The notes: generated by a model from the letters alone, not told the origin. 64,000 nt of DNA from Bacteroidota bacterium (GCA_023458555.1 JAEWYS010000013.1:103368-167367), one strand, 5' to 3'; positions 26,160-36,210 are shown, numbered from the stretch's first letter. A program made the numbers and translations.

Positions 26160-27131
26160 ATGATTAACAGGTACAAAAAGATTTTATTGATTTCGATACT
26201 CGGCCTTTTTATGGCGGGCAGCTTATCAGCCCAGAAAAAGAGAAACGGAATAGAATATTCAGGATTTTTTGATTCATACTACTATCGGGGACCACTTAAT
26301 TATACTCTGGCGGGAGGACTGACTACGTTTAATGGTGATATCTGTAAGTTTATGGGATGTACTCCATCGTATTATGCGTCACTTGGAGCAAGCTATCAGG
26401 TATGGCCAAGAACTTATTTTGGAGCAGAGCTGGGATATGCAAACCTGAAAGGAGAGCGTGCCGATAATCTGGGATTCGCATTTGAACATCCTGTTATTCA
26501 ATTTGATGCATATGCCCGTTTTTTGCTTGTGGATAAAAAAGTAACCCGACACGGGCAGCTTAGAGATAAGCCATATAATGTACGCCCGTATATTACCGCA
26601 GGAGTAGGTTACGTACATTCTCTGAGTGGAACATACATTGTTAATCCGGCGTTACCGTTTATGGCAAATGATACGGCCTCTCTGGGCTATGTAAAGAATG
26701 CGATTACCTTTCCTTTAGGTATTGGTTTTCAGATCTGGTTTTCGCATCGTGTAAGCATTATGCCCGAACTGATCTATCGTTTTGCTCTGACTGATCATCT
26801 GGATGGCATCTCGTTGAGAAGCGATCGTTCTTCGGTAGATGCTTATGCTACTATTGGTATGAAATTGCAGGTGACACCGACCGCTCCCCGTATACGCAAA
26901 AAGAAACGCTCGCTTCCGCCACCTGAAGAGTATACCGGACCAAAAGGAACAGATTATCCGAAAAAACGCAGAAAAGACCCTGCTCCGAGCCGATATCAGC
27001 CTTTACCGGGGGATGATTATCCTGAAGATGGAGGTTATGATGATGGCGGTCTCCAGGATGACGAGAATATAGATAATAACAATAATGGAGATGACTCAGA
27101 CAATCAGGGATCTGATGACTGGGGATGGTAA
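26160..27131 (+). CDS. DUF6089-like outer-membrane beta-barrel protein
   Basis: A protein of about 323 residues from the ATG at 26160 (the promoter position argues against the GTG at 26139). The signal peptide ends around SLSAQ. Residues about 40-245 show the alternating strand pattern of a small outer-membrane barrel (DUF6089-like: LAGGLTTFNGDICKF, IGMKLQV). A positively charged linker (RIRKKKRSLPPPEEY) is followed by a low-complexity tail of Asp, Asn, Gly and Gln with many charges. The tail is unusual and might be exposed or bind metal, but that is speculation. A strong terminator follows. Confidence 0.7.
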   Translation: MINRYKKILLISILGLFMAGSLSAQKKRNGIEYSGFFDSYYYRGPLNYTLAGGLTTFNGDICKFMGCTPSYYASLGASYQVWPRTYFGAELGYANLKGERADNLGFAFEHPVIQFDAYARFLLVDKKVTRHGQLRDKPYNVRPYITAGVGYVHSLSGTYIVNPALPFMANDTASLGYVKNAITFPLGIGFQIWFSHRVSIMPELIYRFALTDHLDGISLRSDRSSVDAYATIGMKLQVTPTAPRIRKKKRSLPPPEEYTGPKGTDYPKKRRKDPAPSRYQPLPGDDYPEDGGYDDGGLQDDENIDNNNNGDDSDNQGSDDWGW

Positions 27132-27152
27132 GATAAAGGAAGTGGTTATAAT

Positions 27153-27186
27153 AAAAAAGGCAGTTCGCGAATGAACTGCCTTTTTT
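27153..27186 (+). terminator. Bidirectional-looking terminator
   Basis: AAAAAAGGCAGTTC (27153-27166) pairs perfectly with GAACTGCCTTTTTT (27173-27186) around a six-base loop. The stem has A and T arms, so it can serve both directions. Confidence 0.9.
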
Positions 27187-27200
27187 ATTATGTCTGCCCC

Positions 27201-27242
27201 GTCCTGAAATAGGTTGACACTTAAAACAACTTATTTCAGGAC
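27201..27242. repeat. 11-base inverted repeat, possible mobile-element remnant
   Basis: GTCCTGAAATA at 27201-27211 pairs with TATTTCAGGAC at 27232-27242 around a 20-base spacer. It lies just downstream of a terminator and in the gap before the dioxygenase gene. The left copy plus GGTTGACAC resembles an insertion-sequence end, but no transposase or second end is in the window, so it may only be a relic or a regulatory stem. Confidence 0.3.
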
Positions 27243-27343
27243 AAGTCAGTCGGTAAAAATTCAGAAAGTCGCCTGCTACGCGAAAATTATTTATTATACA
27301 GAAATTAACGAGACGGAGTGTATCAGCAACAAAATGGATTCGG

Positions 27344-28303
27344 CTATTTTAATAACCCAAGCTCACGCAGCCTTTCAGCGAGGTATTCACCGGCAGTTGT
27401 ATCAGCAAATTTTTTTGGATGGTTTTCATCAATACAACTTTTAAGACAACTTAAATCCATGGACGGTTTGGGATGCATAAAAAACGGAATGCTGTACCTT
27501 GATAAATGCATTTTTTCCTTTGGTGGATTTACCACCCTGTGTGTGGTAGATTTCAATCGGTTATTGGTAAGTCTGGACAACATATCGCCAACATTTACAA
27601 TAATTTGTCCCGGCAGCGCTGTTACGGCTACCCAGTGACCCTGGTTATTTAGTATTTCGAGACCTTCTGCGCTGGCACCCATTAAGAGCGTTATCAGATT
27701 TATATCCTCATGCTGAGCCGCTCTGACGGCATCAGCCGGTACATCAGCAGGATTTTCAATCGGATAATAATGGATGGCTCTGAGTATGCTATTGCCGTTA
27801 TGTACATCCTTTTCAAAATAATTTTGAGGGAGATTCAAAAACAGAGCGATTGCCTGAAGCAAATCTTTTCCGGTATGCTCCAGTTTTTGATATGCTTCAA
27901 GAGTGTATTTTCTGAATTGCTCTGTTTCGTCTGGCCATATATTGGCAGTATACTGACTGGCAACAGGATCATTGTCGGTTACCTCTTGACCTATATGATA
28001 AAACTCCTTCAGATCACCGGTATTCCGGCCCTTCGCGTGCTCTTTCCCTTTACCTGTATAACCTCGCTGACCTGCCAGCTCTTCTATCTCGTATTTTTTC
28101 TTTATCTCATCAGGCAGCTCAAAAAATGACTGACATTGCTTGTACAGGGAGGATACAAGTTCATCATCCAGCCGGTGGTTCTTAACTGCAACAAAACCAA
28201 CTTCTTCAAATGCTTTGCCCAAAGTAAATATAAAGTGTTTCTTGGTTTCGGTATCCTTATGAAAGTCTGCCAGATCAACTACCGGTATGGATAATGAACT
28301 CAT
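27344..28303 (-). CDS. 2-oxoglutarate/Fe(II)-dependent dioxygenase, isopenicillin-N-synthase-like
   Basis: A 319-residue member of the isopenicillin N synthase-like dioxygenase family. The N-terminal DIOX_N part (IPVVDLADFH...VGFVAVKNHRL) is followed by the double-stranded beta-helix with the iron ligands His-x-Asp in QHEDINLITLL and the distal His in STTHRVVNP. The 2-oxoglutarate-binding Arg-x-Ser is in RYSIPFF. Members oxidise small metabolites or amino-acid derivatives; the substrate cannot be predicted here. It lies 23 bases upstream of the DUF3078 stop on the same strand, so the two could share a transcript, with the DUF3078 gene first. Confidence 0.85.
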   Translation of the reverse strand: MSSLSIPVVDLADFHKDTETKKHFIFTLGKAFEEVGFVAVKNHRLDDELVSSLYKQCQSFFELPDEIKKKYEIEELAGQRGYTGKGKEHAKGRNTGDLKEFYHIGQEVTDNDPVASQYTANIWPDETEQFRKYTLEAYQKLEHTGKDLLQAIALFLNLPQNYFEKDVHNGNSILRAIHYYPIENPADVPADAVRAAQHEDINLITLLMGASAEGLEILNNQGHWVAVTALPGQIIVNVGDMLSRLTNNRLKSTTHRVVNPPKEKMHLSRYSIPFFMHPKPSMDLSCLKSCIDENHPKKFADTTAGEYLAERLRELGLLK

Positions 28304-28326
28304 AGTATTTTTGAATAGAAACAGAA

Positions 28327-29259
28327 TTAGAATTTATAGGAAAGCCCTGCTCCAAAAGCCTGTCTGACCTGCAGAGCCGGCCTGCTTCCGATTTGTTCCT
28401 CAACGCCTGTTCCGTTTGGATCACCATATACAGGAATCAGCACATCATCATCATAAATCAGATTTATGCTAAATGACATAGTAATGTATTTATTAGCAAC
28501 GATGTCCAGTTTGCCAAGGTAAATCACATCAATATTTTGCGGTTTATTCAGATAATTGGAGAATAGCGTAACATCAGAGCTGAAAATAATATTTTTCAAT
28601 AGTTCTCTACGTATACTGGCTTTCATAAATGCACCAAATTCGTGACGGGACCTTCCGGACAATACGCCGTAAGTTACAGGATCAACTCCGTCATCAAGTA
28701 CAAGCGTATGCTTTACTGCCAGAGGGGAAAGAATAAGGCTAAATGCGACAGTATCCCTTACATACTCCATACCTATACCCTGCTGAATAAACGCAGGAGC
28801 AAGAAAATTGGAAATATAGTCGTCTCCCTGAGGATCATTGGTATAATTAAATCCGGGAGCAACCTGAGAAAGTAACGTAGTAAAAGCCGTGATTCGAAAA
28901 TCGTTATGCAACCTGTAACTGTAGTTGGTGGAAAAATTCAGAACATCCAGATTCTTTCTGAATGGAAGATCTTCGTTTTTTAGCAGACCATAATCAAATT
29001 GAAGCAGATTTTCCCATCTGGATTTACCTCGATTGTAGTTTGCTCCTAGTGAAATATTGGAGACCAGACTTACACTGTTTGTTCCGCCGGCAGCCCAGTT
29101 ACTCAGATTGATCTGATTGAACTGAAGAGAACCCGACCCGTATACTTTCCAATATTTTATTTTGGGGGCAGCCATAGTATCCGGCAGTTGGGCATAGGCA
29201 GCCGGCCCCATACATGCAAAACTTACGATAATAAAATCGATTAATTTACGTATAGACAT
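28327..29259 (-). CDS. DUF3078 outer-membrane protein
   Basis: A 310-residue exported protein of the Bacteroidota DUF3078 type. The signal peptide (about residues 1-24, ending AYAQ) is followed by the family block WKVYGSGSLQFNQINLSNWA with its AAGGTNSVS continuation. After that come alternating barrel-like strands to a C-terminal Phe (FGAGLSYKF). It is expected in the outer membrane; function unknown. The dioxygenase gene follows it on the same strand. Confidence 0.8.
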   Translation of the reverse strand: MSIRKLIDFIIVSFACMGPAAYAQLPDTMAAPKIKYWKVYGSGSLQFNQINLSNWAAGGTNSVSLVSNISLGANYNRGKSRWENLLQFDYGLLKNEDLPFRKNLDVLNFSTNYSYRLHNDFRITAFTTLLSQVAPGFNYTNDPQGDDYISNFLAPAFIQQGIGMEYVRDTVAFSLILSPLAVKHTLVLDDGVDPVTYGVLSGRSRHEFGAFMKASIRRELLKNIIFSSDVTLFSNYLNKPQNIDVIYLGKLDIVANKYITMSFSINLIYDDDVLIPVYGDPNGTGVEEQIGSRPALQVRQAFGAGLSYKF

Positions 29260-29328
29260 TTGCGATTGATATTTTTAAATTGGGGCAATTTTACAAACTT
29301 TAATCAGAAAATCCACGCATAATTTTTT

Positions 29329-29790
29329 ATGCTTCCATATCTTGAAATAAATGCTGTAAGGTATAGCCAGATAATTAATCAAAGCTATCAGTTTTTCTTT
29401 AAACAATACCTGGTACAACCTGTGACTGATATACATGAGCTGAGCAGCTTATTATATCATTCGCCTTTTGTAGTGCTTGCCCACGATGGAGGAGTGGATC
29501 CTGTTTTTATCTATGCCAATCAGAAGGCTCAGGACCTGTGGGGATACTCCTGGACAGAGTTTCTTCGACTTCCTTCGAGATTATCGGCAGCTCTGGATCA
29601 GCAACAGGACCGTAACCGTTTTCTGGCCGAAGTTGCGGAACATGGCTATTCATCAGAATATTCCGGTATCCGTGTTGATAAAAACGGGCGAAGTTTCAGA
29701 ATCGAAAATGTAGCTCTGTGGAATCTGAAAGATGAAAAAACCGGATTAAAAGGGCAAGCTGCATGTTTCAGCAACTGGGCTTATTTATGA
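29329..29790 (+). CDS. MEKHLA domain protein (PAS-like)
   Basis: A 153-residue protein with a MEKHLA-type domain (PF08670), a PAS-like sensory fold: LYHSPFVVLAHDGG, DPVFIYANQKAQDLWGYSW, FLRLPSRLSA and the C-terminal IENVALWNLKDE. PAS-type domains bind small ligands, but these single-domain bacterial proteins have no established role; the family name comes from plant HD-ZIP III proteins. No kinase or regulator is attached. It is divergent from the DUF3078 gene. Confidence 0.8.
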   Translation: MLPYLEINAVRYSQIINQSYQFFFKQYLVQPVTDIHELSSLLYHSPFVVLAHDGGVDPVFIYANQKAQDLWGYSWTEFLRLPSRLSAALDQQQDRNRFLAEVAEHGYSSEYSGIRVDKNGRSFRIENVALWNLKDEKTGLKGQAACFSNWAYL

Positions 29791-30256
29791 AAAAATCAGA
29801 TTTGAATTTTCGTAATCCGTTTATTTAATATAGAAGGGATTATCACGGAATTAATGGATGATATATCGGCATTAATCTCTTACTCTCTGGAATAGGTGTA
29901 TACTAATTGTTCCGGTTTTATTCTTTTTGTATAAACAATTGTACTATCTGAATATGTACACATTTATTTATTTTTGATCTATATTATATAAATAAAACTT
30001 TATAACTTGTGAGGTTTACACTGATCAGTTAGAAACAATTAAAATGACTGAAAAAATTATTTGTTTCTGATATTTTCGGAAACAGCACCTCCAGAAATAA
30101 TCTAAAAACAGATGTATTTTCTTTTTTATTCATATTCCAATATTCTTTTGAATCTGACATTAAATTCCGGGAAGGAATTTACCTTATCTGATGACTGTAT
30201 TCAGGGTATTGATTAATCGAAACGTCATTAATTAAAAAATTCTATAAAAGACATAA
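29791..30256. other. 466-base AT-rich upstream region of the efflux operon
   Basis: I see no gene here. ACTGATCAGT at about 30019-30028 is a perfect 10-base palindrome. Farther right, GAAACAA (about 30031-30037) and TTGTTTC (about 30060-30066) form an inverted repeat. These may be operator sites for the RND operon, but no regulator gene lies in the gap and no strong TAnnTTTG -7 element stands out near 30257. Confidence 0.4.
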
Positions 30257-31408
30257 ATGAAAAAAGATGTTGCATTGATTCTGCTGGTAGCAGGATTTAG
30301 CTTTTCAGCATGTGATGATACTGGAAGCAATAAAGAAGCTGAAATGGTCAGAAAGGTGCCTGTGACGGAGTTGATCGAAAAAGATGTTGTCATGCATCAT
30401 GAATACGTGACCGATATTCAGGCGTTACAAAATGTGGAAATCAGGGCAAGAGTTGATGGGTATCTTGATCATATATATGTAGATGAAGGACAGGATGTGC
30501 GCAAGGGACAATTACTTTTTAAAATTAATGATGATGAGTACAAAGCTCAGCTTGCAAAAGCCAAAGCAATTCTGGAAACAGAGATAGCCGAAGCCAAGGC
30601 TCTTGGATTCGAAGTTGATCGCACAAAAGTTCTCGTTGAGAAAAGTGTTATATCTGAATCTGAGCTGGCTGTGGCAGAGGCAAAGCTAAAAGCCGCTAAG
30701 GCAAAGATAGACGAAGCCCGATCTGTCTATACCAATGCACAGCTTAAATTATCCTATACAAGCATAAAAGCTCCCTATGATGGCGTTATCAGCCGGATTC
30801 CTCTAAAAACCGGTAGTCTCATTGCTGAGGGAACTTTGCTGACAACCGTTTCCGATATTAGTTCAATGTATGCATATTTTGAGGTATCAGAAAAGGAATA
30901 CCTGGAGTATGCAAAGAGCAAAAGGCAGGATGGAAAGCTCAACCATGATTTTGTGGAACTGATTCTTGCTGATGGTTCAAAATATACCTCCAAAGGCAAA
31001 GTCCAGACTATGGAGGGTGAATTTGCTGCCGGCACTGGCTCTATGGCGTTCAGAGCTCAGTTTCCCAATCCTGAAAAAATTCTGAAGCATGGTTCTACAG
31101 GCAGAATCAGACTTACCAATACTATAAAGGATGCACTTATTTTACCTCAGAAGGCAGCTATAGCAATTCAGGACAAGAATTTTGTCTATGTGGTTAATGA
31201 AAAGAACGAGGTGTCTATGAAAAGCTTTGTTCCCAAATCAAGAATCTCTTATTTCTTTCTGGTAGAAGAAGGTCTTGACAAAGGTGAAACGGTGGTGTAC
31301 GAAGGATTGCAGGGAATAAAAGACGGATCAATGGTAGATCCTATGCCTGTTTCACTGGATAGTCTTTTTCAGGTATCATTTAAACCGGGTAATCCAAATA
31401 GTAAATAA
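30257..31408 (+). CDS. RND efflux periplasmic adaptor (membrane-fusion) lipoprotein
   Basis: A 383-residue AcrA/MexA-type adaptor linking inner-membrane pump and outer-membrane channel. The signal peptide has the lipobox FSAC (Cys about residue 19). The lipoyl-like halves are visible as IRARVDGYLDHIYVDEGQDVRKGQLLFKIN (described here in part) and LSYTSIKAPYDGVISRI, flanking a helical hairpin of about residues 95-160. The beta-barrel and membrane-proximal parts follow. It is first in a three-gene operon; the pump starts 70 bases downstream. Confidence 0.9.
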   Translation: MKKDVALILLVAGFSFSACDDTGSNKEAEMVRKVPVTELIEKDVVMHHEYVTDIQALQNVEIRARVDGYLDHIYVDEGQDVRKGQLLFKINDDEYKAQLAKAKAILETEIAEAKALGFEVDRTKVLVEKSVISESELAVAEAKLKAAKAKIDEARSVYTNAQLKLSYTSIKAPYDGVISRIPLKTGSLIAEGTLLTTVSDISSMYAYFEVSEKEYLEYAKSKRQDGKLNHDFVELILADGSKYTSKGKVQTMEGEFAAGTGSMAFRAQFPNPEKILKHGSTGRIRLTNTIKDALILPQKAAIAIQDKNFVYVVNEKNEVSMKSFVPKSRISYFFLVEEGLDKGETVVYEGLQGIKDGSMVDPMPVSLDSLFQVSFKPGNPNSK

Positions 31409-31477
31409 TTTCATCAGCTTCAGAAATAAAAACTTTAACTCATCAGGAATCTACCTACTTAAGAGAAGAACACAGAC

Positions 31478-34400
31478 ATGTTCAATATATTTATACACCG
31501 ACCGGTTTTATCTCTGGTAATATCATTGATAATTACATTTTTGGGATTGCTCTCTATGTTTGAGCTTCCGGTTACTCAGTTTCCGGATATCGTACCGCCT
31601 TCTGTAACGGTTACGGCAAAGTATACAGGAGCCAATGCCGAAGTATGTGCAAAAGCAGTTGCTACCCCATTGGAGCGCGCGATCAACGGAGTACCGGGTA
31701 TGACCTATATGTCTTCCGTAACGAGCAACAACGGAACCACACTTATCACCGTCTTTTTCAACGTAGGAACAGACCCGGATCTGGCTGCGGTGAACGTGCA
31801 AAACAGAGTACAAACGGTAATCGATGAGCTCCCGGAAGAGGTAATTAAAGCGGGGGTAATGACAGAAAAGGAAGTAAACAGTATGCTTCTTTATCTGAAT
31901 GTTCTGAGTGATGACAGCACAATGGATGAGCAGTTTGTATACAACTTTACCGACATCAATATACTGGCAGAGCTCAAAAGGATCGATGGTGTTGGTTTTG
32001 CCGAGATTATGGGAAACAGAGATTACTCTATGCGGGTATGGCTTAAGCCTCATCGTATGGCTATCTACGAAGTTTCTCCTGAGGAAATTGTCGAAGCTAT
32101 CCGTAATCAGAATGTGGAAGCAGCTCCGGGCCAGTCAGGATTAAGCTCGGCAAGAGACCCGCAGATGCTGCAATACGTACTGCGCTATACCGGCAAGCTT
32201 TTCGAACCTGCTCAGTATGAAAATATAGTTATCCGTGCAAATTCGGATGGATCCATGCTGAAACTAAAAGATGTGGCAGAGATTGAGTTCGGCTCTCTGG
32301 ATTACTCGATGGTTTCAAAAGCAGACGGCAAGCCTTCAGCTTCCATCATGCTTAAACAGCGTCCCGGGTCCAATGCGAGCGATGTTATTGCTAATGTAAA
32401 GTCAAAAATGGCGGAGCTCCAGACGACATCCTTTCCCCCGGGAATGAGATATACGATTGCCTATGACGTATCGCGTTTTCTGGATGCTTCTATCAGCGAA
32501 GTATTGAGAACACTTTTTGAAGCTTTTCTTCTGGTATTTATCATTGTTTATATCTTTTTACAGGATTTTCGTTCTACGCTTATACCGGCCCTTGCCGTTC
32601 CGGTATCTCTTGTAGGAACATTCTTCTTCATGCAGATTTTTGGCTTCTCCATCAACCTGCTAACGCTTTTTGCGCTGGTGCTGGCCATAGGTATAGTCGT
32701 TGACAATGCCATAGTAGTGGTAGAAGCAGTTCACGTCAAGATGTCCCAGAAACTGCTTCCGGCCAAGGAAGCTACGCTGGAAGCCATGAATGAGATTAGC
32801 GGAGCCATCATTGCAATTACGCTGGTTATGTCCGCTGTCTTTATTCCCGTAACCCTTATGACCGGTCCGGTTGGAGTATTCTATAAGCAGTTCTCCATAA
32901 CCCTGGCGATCGCAATCATTATTTCAGGAGTCAATGCACTTACGCTTACTCCCGCCTTGTGTGCGCTTATGCTTAAAAATACCCATGCGCACGGTCATGC
33001 AAAGGGAGGATTTATTAACCGCTTCTTTGCCGGATTTAACAGATGGTATGAGGCGCTTGAAGGCAAATACAAGCAGCTGGTAGACCTTATAGCAAGCCGG
33101 CGGCTTGTTACCTTACTTATGCTACTGTTCTTTTTCGTTGCTACCTGGGGTGTAAATACGTTCCTTCCTACCGGTTTCATACCAACCGAAGATCAGGGAA
33201 TTATCTATGTTAATGTTACCACTCCGGTGGGAGCTACTGTAGAGCGTACCGAAGTGGTGCTGGATAAGATTCAGGCAGTGGCCGCGGGTCTTGAAGCCGT
33301 AGAGTCTGTATCTACGCTCGCCGGCTATAGTCTTATTACCGAATCAGCCGGAGCTTCTTATGGAATGGGTATGATAAATCTTACTTCATGGGACAAACGG
33401 TCGAAGTCCGTAAATGATGTAATTCTCGAAATGAAAGAGAAGACCGGACTGATATCCGATGCCAATATTGAGTTTTTCTCCCCCCCAACTGTACCTGGCT
33501 TTGGAAACTCAAGTGGTTTTGAGCTTAGACTTCAGGACAGAAGCGGTAGCGGATCTCTTACCTATACGGCTCAGGTTACCGATGATTTTATTATGGCACT
33601 TAATGAAACACCTGAGATCCAGAATGCTTACACCAATTTTGATGTGAGCTTCCCCCAATACCTTATTCATGTGGATCAGGATATGGCGGCAAAACAGGGC
33701 GTGACGGTAGCGCAGGCGATGTCTACGCTGCAGACTTTTGTAGGTAGCTACTATGCTTCCAACTTTATACGCTTCGGACAAATGTACAAGGTTATGCTGC
33801 AGGCTTTGCCTGCTTTTCGTGCCAAGCCGGAAGATATCCTCAATTTGCATGTGAAAAACCAGAGAGGGGAGATGGTTGCACTCAAAAGCTTTGCCAGGCT
33901 TGAAAGGGTTTATGGTCCGGAGCAGCTTACCAGATACAATATGTTTACTTCGGCCCTGGTTACCGGAGAGCCGGCGCCAGGCTATTCTTCAGGCGATGTG
34001 ATTCAGGCAATCATCAGAGTTGCTCAGGAGAAACTACCAAAAGGATTTACCTATGACTGGTCAGGGATGACCCGTGAGGAAATTCTTTCCGGCAATCAGA
34101 CAATCTTTATATTCATGATATGTCTTATTTTCGTTTATCTTCTTCTTGCGGCCCAATATGAAAGCTTTCTTTTGCCATTGCCGGTTATTCTTTCTCTGCC
34201 GACAGGTATTTTCGGAGCATTCCTGGGTTTGAAACTCGCAGGTCTCGAAAATAATATTTATGCGCAGGTCGCTCTTATTATGCTTATAGGATTGCTGGGA
34301 AAAAACGCCATCCTTATCATAGAATTTGCTATTCAGCGGAATAAGGAAGGATTATCAGTTCTTGAAGCTGCAAAGGAAGGAGCGGTTTCACGTTTACGGC

Positions 34401-34624
34401 CTATTCTTATGACATCATTCGCATTTATTGCCGGATTGATTCCTTTATGTCTTGCCTCCGGAGCTGGTGCTATCGGAAACCAGTCAATTGGCATATCTGC
34501 CGTAGGCGGAATGATTGCCGGAACGATCTTCGGGGTTATTCTGATCCCGGGGCTGTTTGTACTACTGGCTTCAGCGGGCGAAAAAAGAAAAAATCGCAGG
34601 AAGGTCTATGAGGAGGTTGTATAG
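31478..34624 (+). CDS. RND multidrug efflux permease (AcrB/HAE1 family)
   Basis: A 1048-residue inner-membrane proton/drug antiporter of normal AcrB length, with twelve predicted helices and two large periplasmic loops. It begins MFNIFIHRPVLSLVISLII. The helix-4 motif reads GIVVDNAIVVVE, so the first relay Asp (about residue 409) is present but the second Asp of E. coli AcrB is Asn, as in some other HAE1 pumps. FIPTEDQG and the helix-10 stretch LIGLLGKNAILIIEFA are typical, with the relay Lys. Substrate range cannot be told. It is followed by its outer-membrane partner 34 bases away. Confidence 0.94.
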   Translation: MFNIFIHRPVLSLVISLIITFLGLLSMFELPVTQFPDIVPPSVTVTAKYTGANAEVCAKAVATPLERAINGVPGMTYMSSVTSNNGTTLITVFFNVGTDPDLAAVNVQNRVQTVIDELPEEVIKAGVMTEKEVNSMLLYLNVLSDDSTMDEQFVYNFTDINILAELKRIDGVGFAEIMGNRDYSMRVWLKPHRMAIYEVSPEEIVEAIRNQNVEAAPGQSGLSSARDPQMLQYVLRYTGKLFEPAQYENIVIRANSDGSMLKLKDVAEIEFGSLDYSMVSKADGKPSASIMLKQRPGSNASDVIANVKSKMAELQTTSFPPGMRYTIAYDVSRFLDASISEVLRTLFEAFLLVFIIVYIFLQDFRSTLIPALAVPVSLVGTFFFMQIFGFSINLLTLFALVLAIGIVVDNAIVVVEAVHVKMSQKLLPAKEATLEAMNEISGAIIAITLVMSAVFIPVTLMTGPVGVFYKQFSITLAIAIIISGVNALTLTPALCALMLKNTHAHGHAKGGFINRFFAGFNRWYEALEGKYKQLVDLIASRRLVTLLMLLFFFVATWGVNTFLPTGFIPTEDQGIIYVNVTTPVGATVERTEVVLDKIQAVAAGLEAVESVSTLAGYSLITESAGASYGMGMINLTSWDKRSKSVNDVILEMKEKTGLISDANIEFFSPPTVPGFGNSSGFELRLQDRSGSGSLTYTAQVTDDFIMALNETPEIQNAYTNFDVSFPQYLIHVDQDMAAKQGVTVAQAMSTLQTFVGSYYASNFIRFGQMYKVMLQALPAFRAKPEDILNLHVKNQRGEMVALKSFARLERVYGPEQLTRYNMFTSALVTGEPAPGYSSGDVIQAIIRVAQEKLPKGFTYDWSGMTREEILSGNQTIFIFMICLIFVYLLLAAQYESFLLPLPVILSLPTGIFGAFLGLKLAGLENNIYAQVALIMLIGLLGKNAILIIEFAIQRNKEGLSVLEAAKEGAVSRLRPILMTSFAFIAGLIPLCLASGAGAIGNQSIGISAVGGMIAGTIFGVILIPGLFVLLASAGEKRKNRRKVYEEVV

Positions 34625-34657
34625 TTTTTAATTTCTAATTGATAAAATAGTAGCTTA

Positions 34658-36100
34658 ATGTTTAATAGCAAACGGTTTTTGTTTGTGACCTGCCTGATGG
34701 CAGTATGTCTCTCCGGATGTAAAATCGGTGAAAGAGTAACTCTTTCATCCCGGATTACGGTCCCTGATACATTTGGACAGGAGCAGGGTTCAGCTTCAGC
34801 TGCAGATGTAAAATGGAATGACTTTTTTAAGGATCCTGTTTTACAGTTTCTTATTGAAACTGCCGTACAGAATAATCCGGATATGGCAATAGCCCTGCAG
34901 CGGGTAAAGATGGCCGAAGCCAGCCGCTTTTATTACAAGAGGGCGTTGCTTCCAAATCTGGATCTGGAATTGGCTGGCGGACTCAGGCGCTTTGGGGATT
35001 ATACGATTGACGGAGTTGGAAACTACGATACCAATTTTTCTGAATACGTTGATGGAGACAGAGTCATTCCCAATCCTGTTCCCGATTATTTTGCGGGCCT
35101 GAGAACTTCCTGGGAAATTGACCTTTGGGGAAAGCTTCGGAAAAGAAAAAGAGCCGCTGCTGCGAGATTCTTTGCCAGCGAAAGTGGCATACATTTCGTC
35201 AAGACAGCGCTGATTGCTGAAGTAGCGACTTTATATTATGAATTGCTGGCATATGATAATGAACTGAGAATTATACAGGAAAACATCAGATTGCAGGAAA
35301 ATGCCGTAGAAGTGGTTGCACTCCAGAAAGAAGCAGGACGGGCTACGGAACTTGCCGTAAAACAGTTTGCCGCCCAGCTGCTGAATACACGAAGTCTTGG
35401 AATAATGGTCCGGCAGCAGATTATTCATACAGAGAATCTGCTGAACCGGATAATGGGCAGACTGCCTCAGCAAATTGAAAGGGGAGCTCCTATTAATGAA
35501 CAGATACTACCGGATCAGATTACTACCGGTATACCATCGGAGTTATTGGTGAACCGCCCTGATATCCGTCAGGCAGAGTTTAGTCTGCTGGCTGCCAGGG
35601 AGGATATTGCTTCTGCCAGAGCGGCTTTTTATCCATCGCTGACGATTTCTGCCAATGCCGGACTTAATGCATTCAGAGCCGGAGTATTATTTGATATTCC
35701 GGCTTCCGTTGCGTACAACGTGGTGGGTGGACTCACTACTCCATTGCTTAACCGCTATGAACTGCGAACTGCCTATAAACAGCGGATTGCCGAAGGAAAT
35801 ACAGAGCTTGCCCAGTATGAAAAAACCGTACTTACAGCTTTTGAGGAAGTGTATACCAGCATGTCTGCTATAGATAATTATGCACAGTCGTATGATTATA
35901 AAAAGGAAGAAGTTGATGAGTTGTCCGGGGCCATTGCAATTTCTAATGACCTGTTTACAGCGGGTTATGCGTCCTATCTTGAAGTTATAATGGCCCAGCG
36001 TAATGTGCTGCAGGCCAATATTGAGCTGACCAATACCCGAAAGGATCAGTTTGTGGCAGTAATCAATCTGTACAGAGCACTTGGCGGTGGCTGGAAATAA
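34658..36100 (+). CDS. RND efflux outer-membrane channel lipoprotein (OprM/NodT type)
   Basis: A 480-residue TolC-superfamily outer-membrane factor of the NodT/OprM lipoprotein group. The lipobox is LSGC (Cys about residue 21). The family helices are visible as QNNPDMAIALQRVKMAEASR in the first repeat and VNRPDIRQAEFSLLAAREDI with PSLTISANAGL in the second. It forms the exit duct for the pump encoded just upstream. A hairpin terminator follows, closing the three-gene operon. Confidence 0.92.
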   Translation: MFNSKRFLFVTCLMAVCLSGCKIGERVTLSSRITVPDTFGQEQGSASAADVKWNDFFKDPVLQFLIETAVQNNPDMAIALQRVKMAEASRFYYKRALLPNLDLELAGGLRRFGDYTIDGVGNYDTNFSEYVDGDRVIPNPVPDYFAGLRTSWEIDLWGKLRKRKRAAAARFFASESGIHFVKTALIAEVATLYYELLAYDNELRIIQENIRLQENAVEVVALQKEAGRATELAVKQFAAQLLNTRSLGIMVRQQIIHTENLLNRIMGRLPQQIERGAPINEQILPDQITTGIPSELLVNRPDIRQAEFSLLAAREDIASARAAFYPSLTISANAGLNAFRAGVLFDIPASVAYNVVGGLTTPLLNRYELRTAYKQRIAEGNTELAQYEKTVLTAFEEVYTSMSAIDNYAQSYDYKKEEVDELSGAIAISNDLFTAGYASYLEVIMAQRNVLQANIELTNTRKDQFVAVINLYRALGGGWK

Positions 36101-36130
36101 TAAAAACTGTGAAAAATTTAATTGAAATAA

Positions 36131-36165
36131 CAAAAGGCTGCCTGGACCGGGCAGCCTTTTGTTAT
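36131..36165. terminator. Terminator closing the RND operon
   Basis: CAAAAGGCTGCC (36131-36142) pairs perfectly with GGCAGCCTTTTG (36150-36161) around a short loop. It lies between convergent genes and may serve both. Confidence 0.85.
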
Positions 36166-36210
36166 TTTGTCCGGAATCGAATAGTAGATTTCGAAAATAG
36201 CCTTTATATT

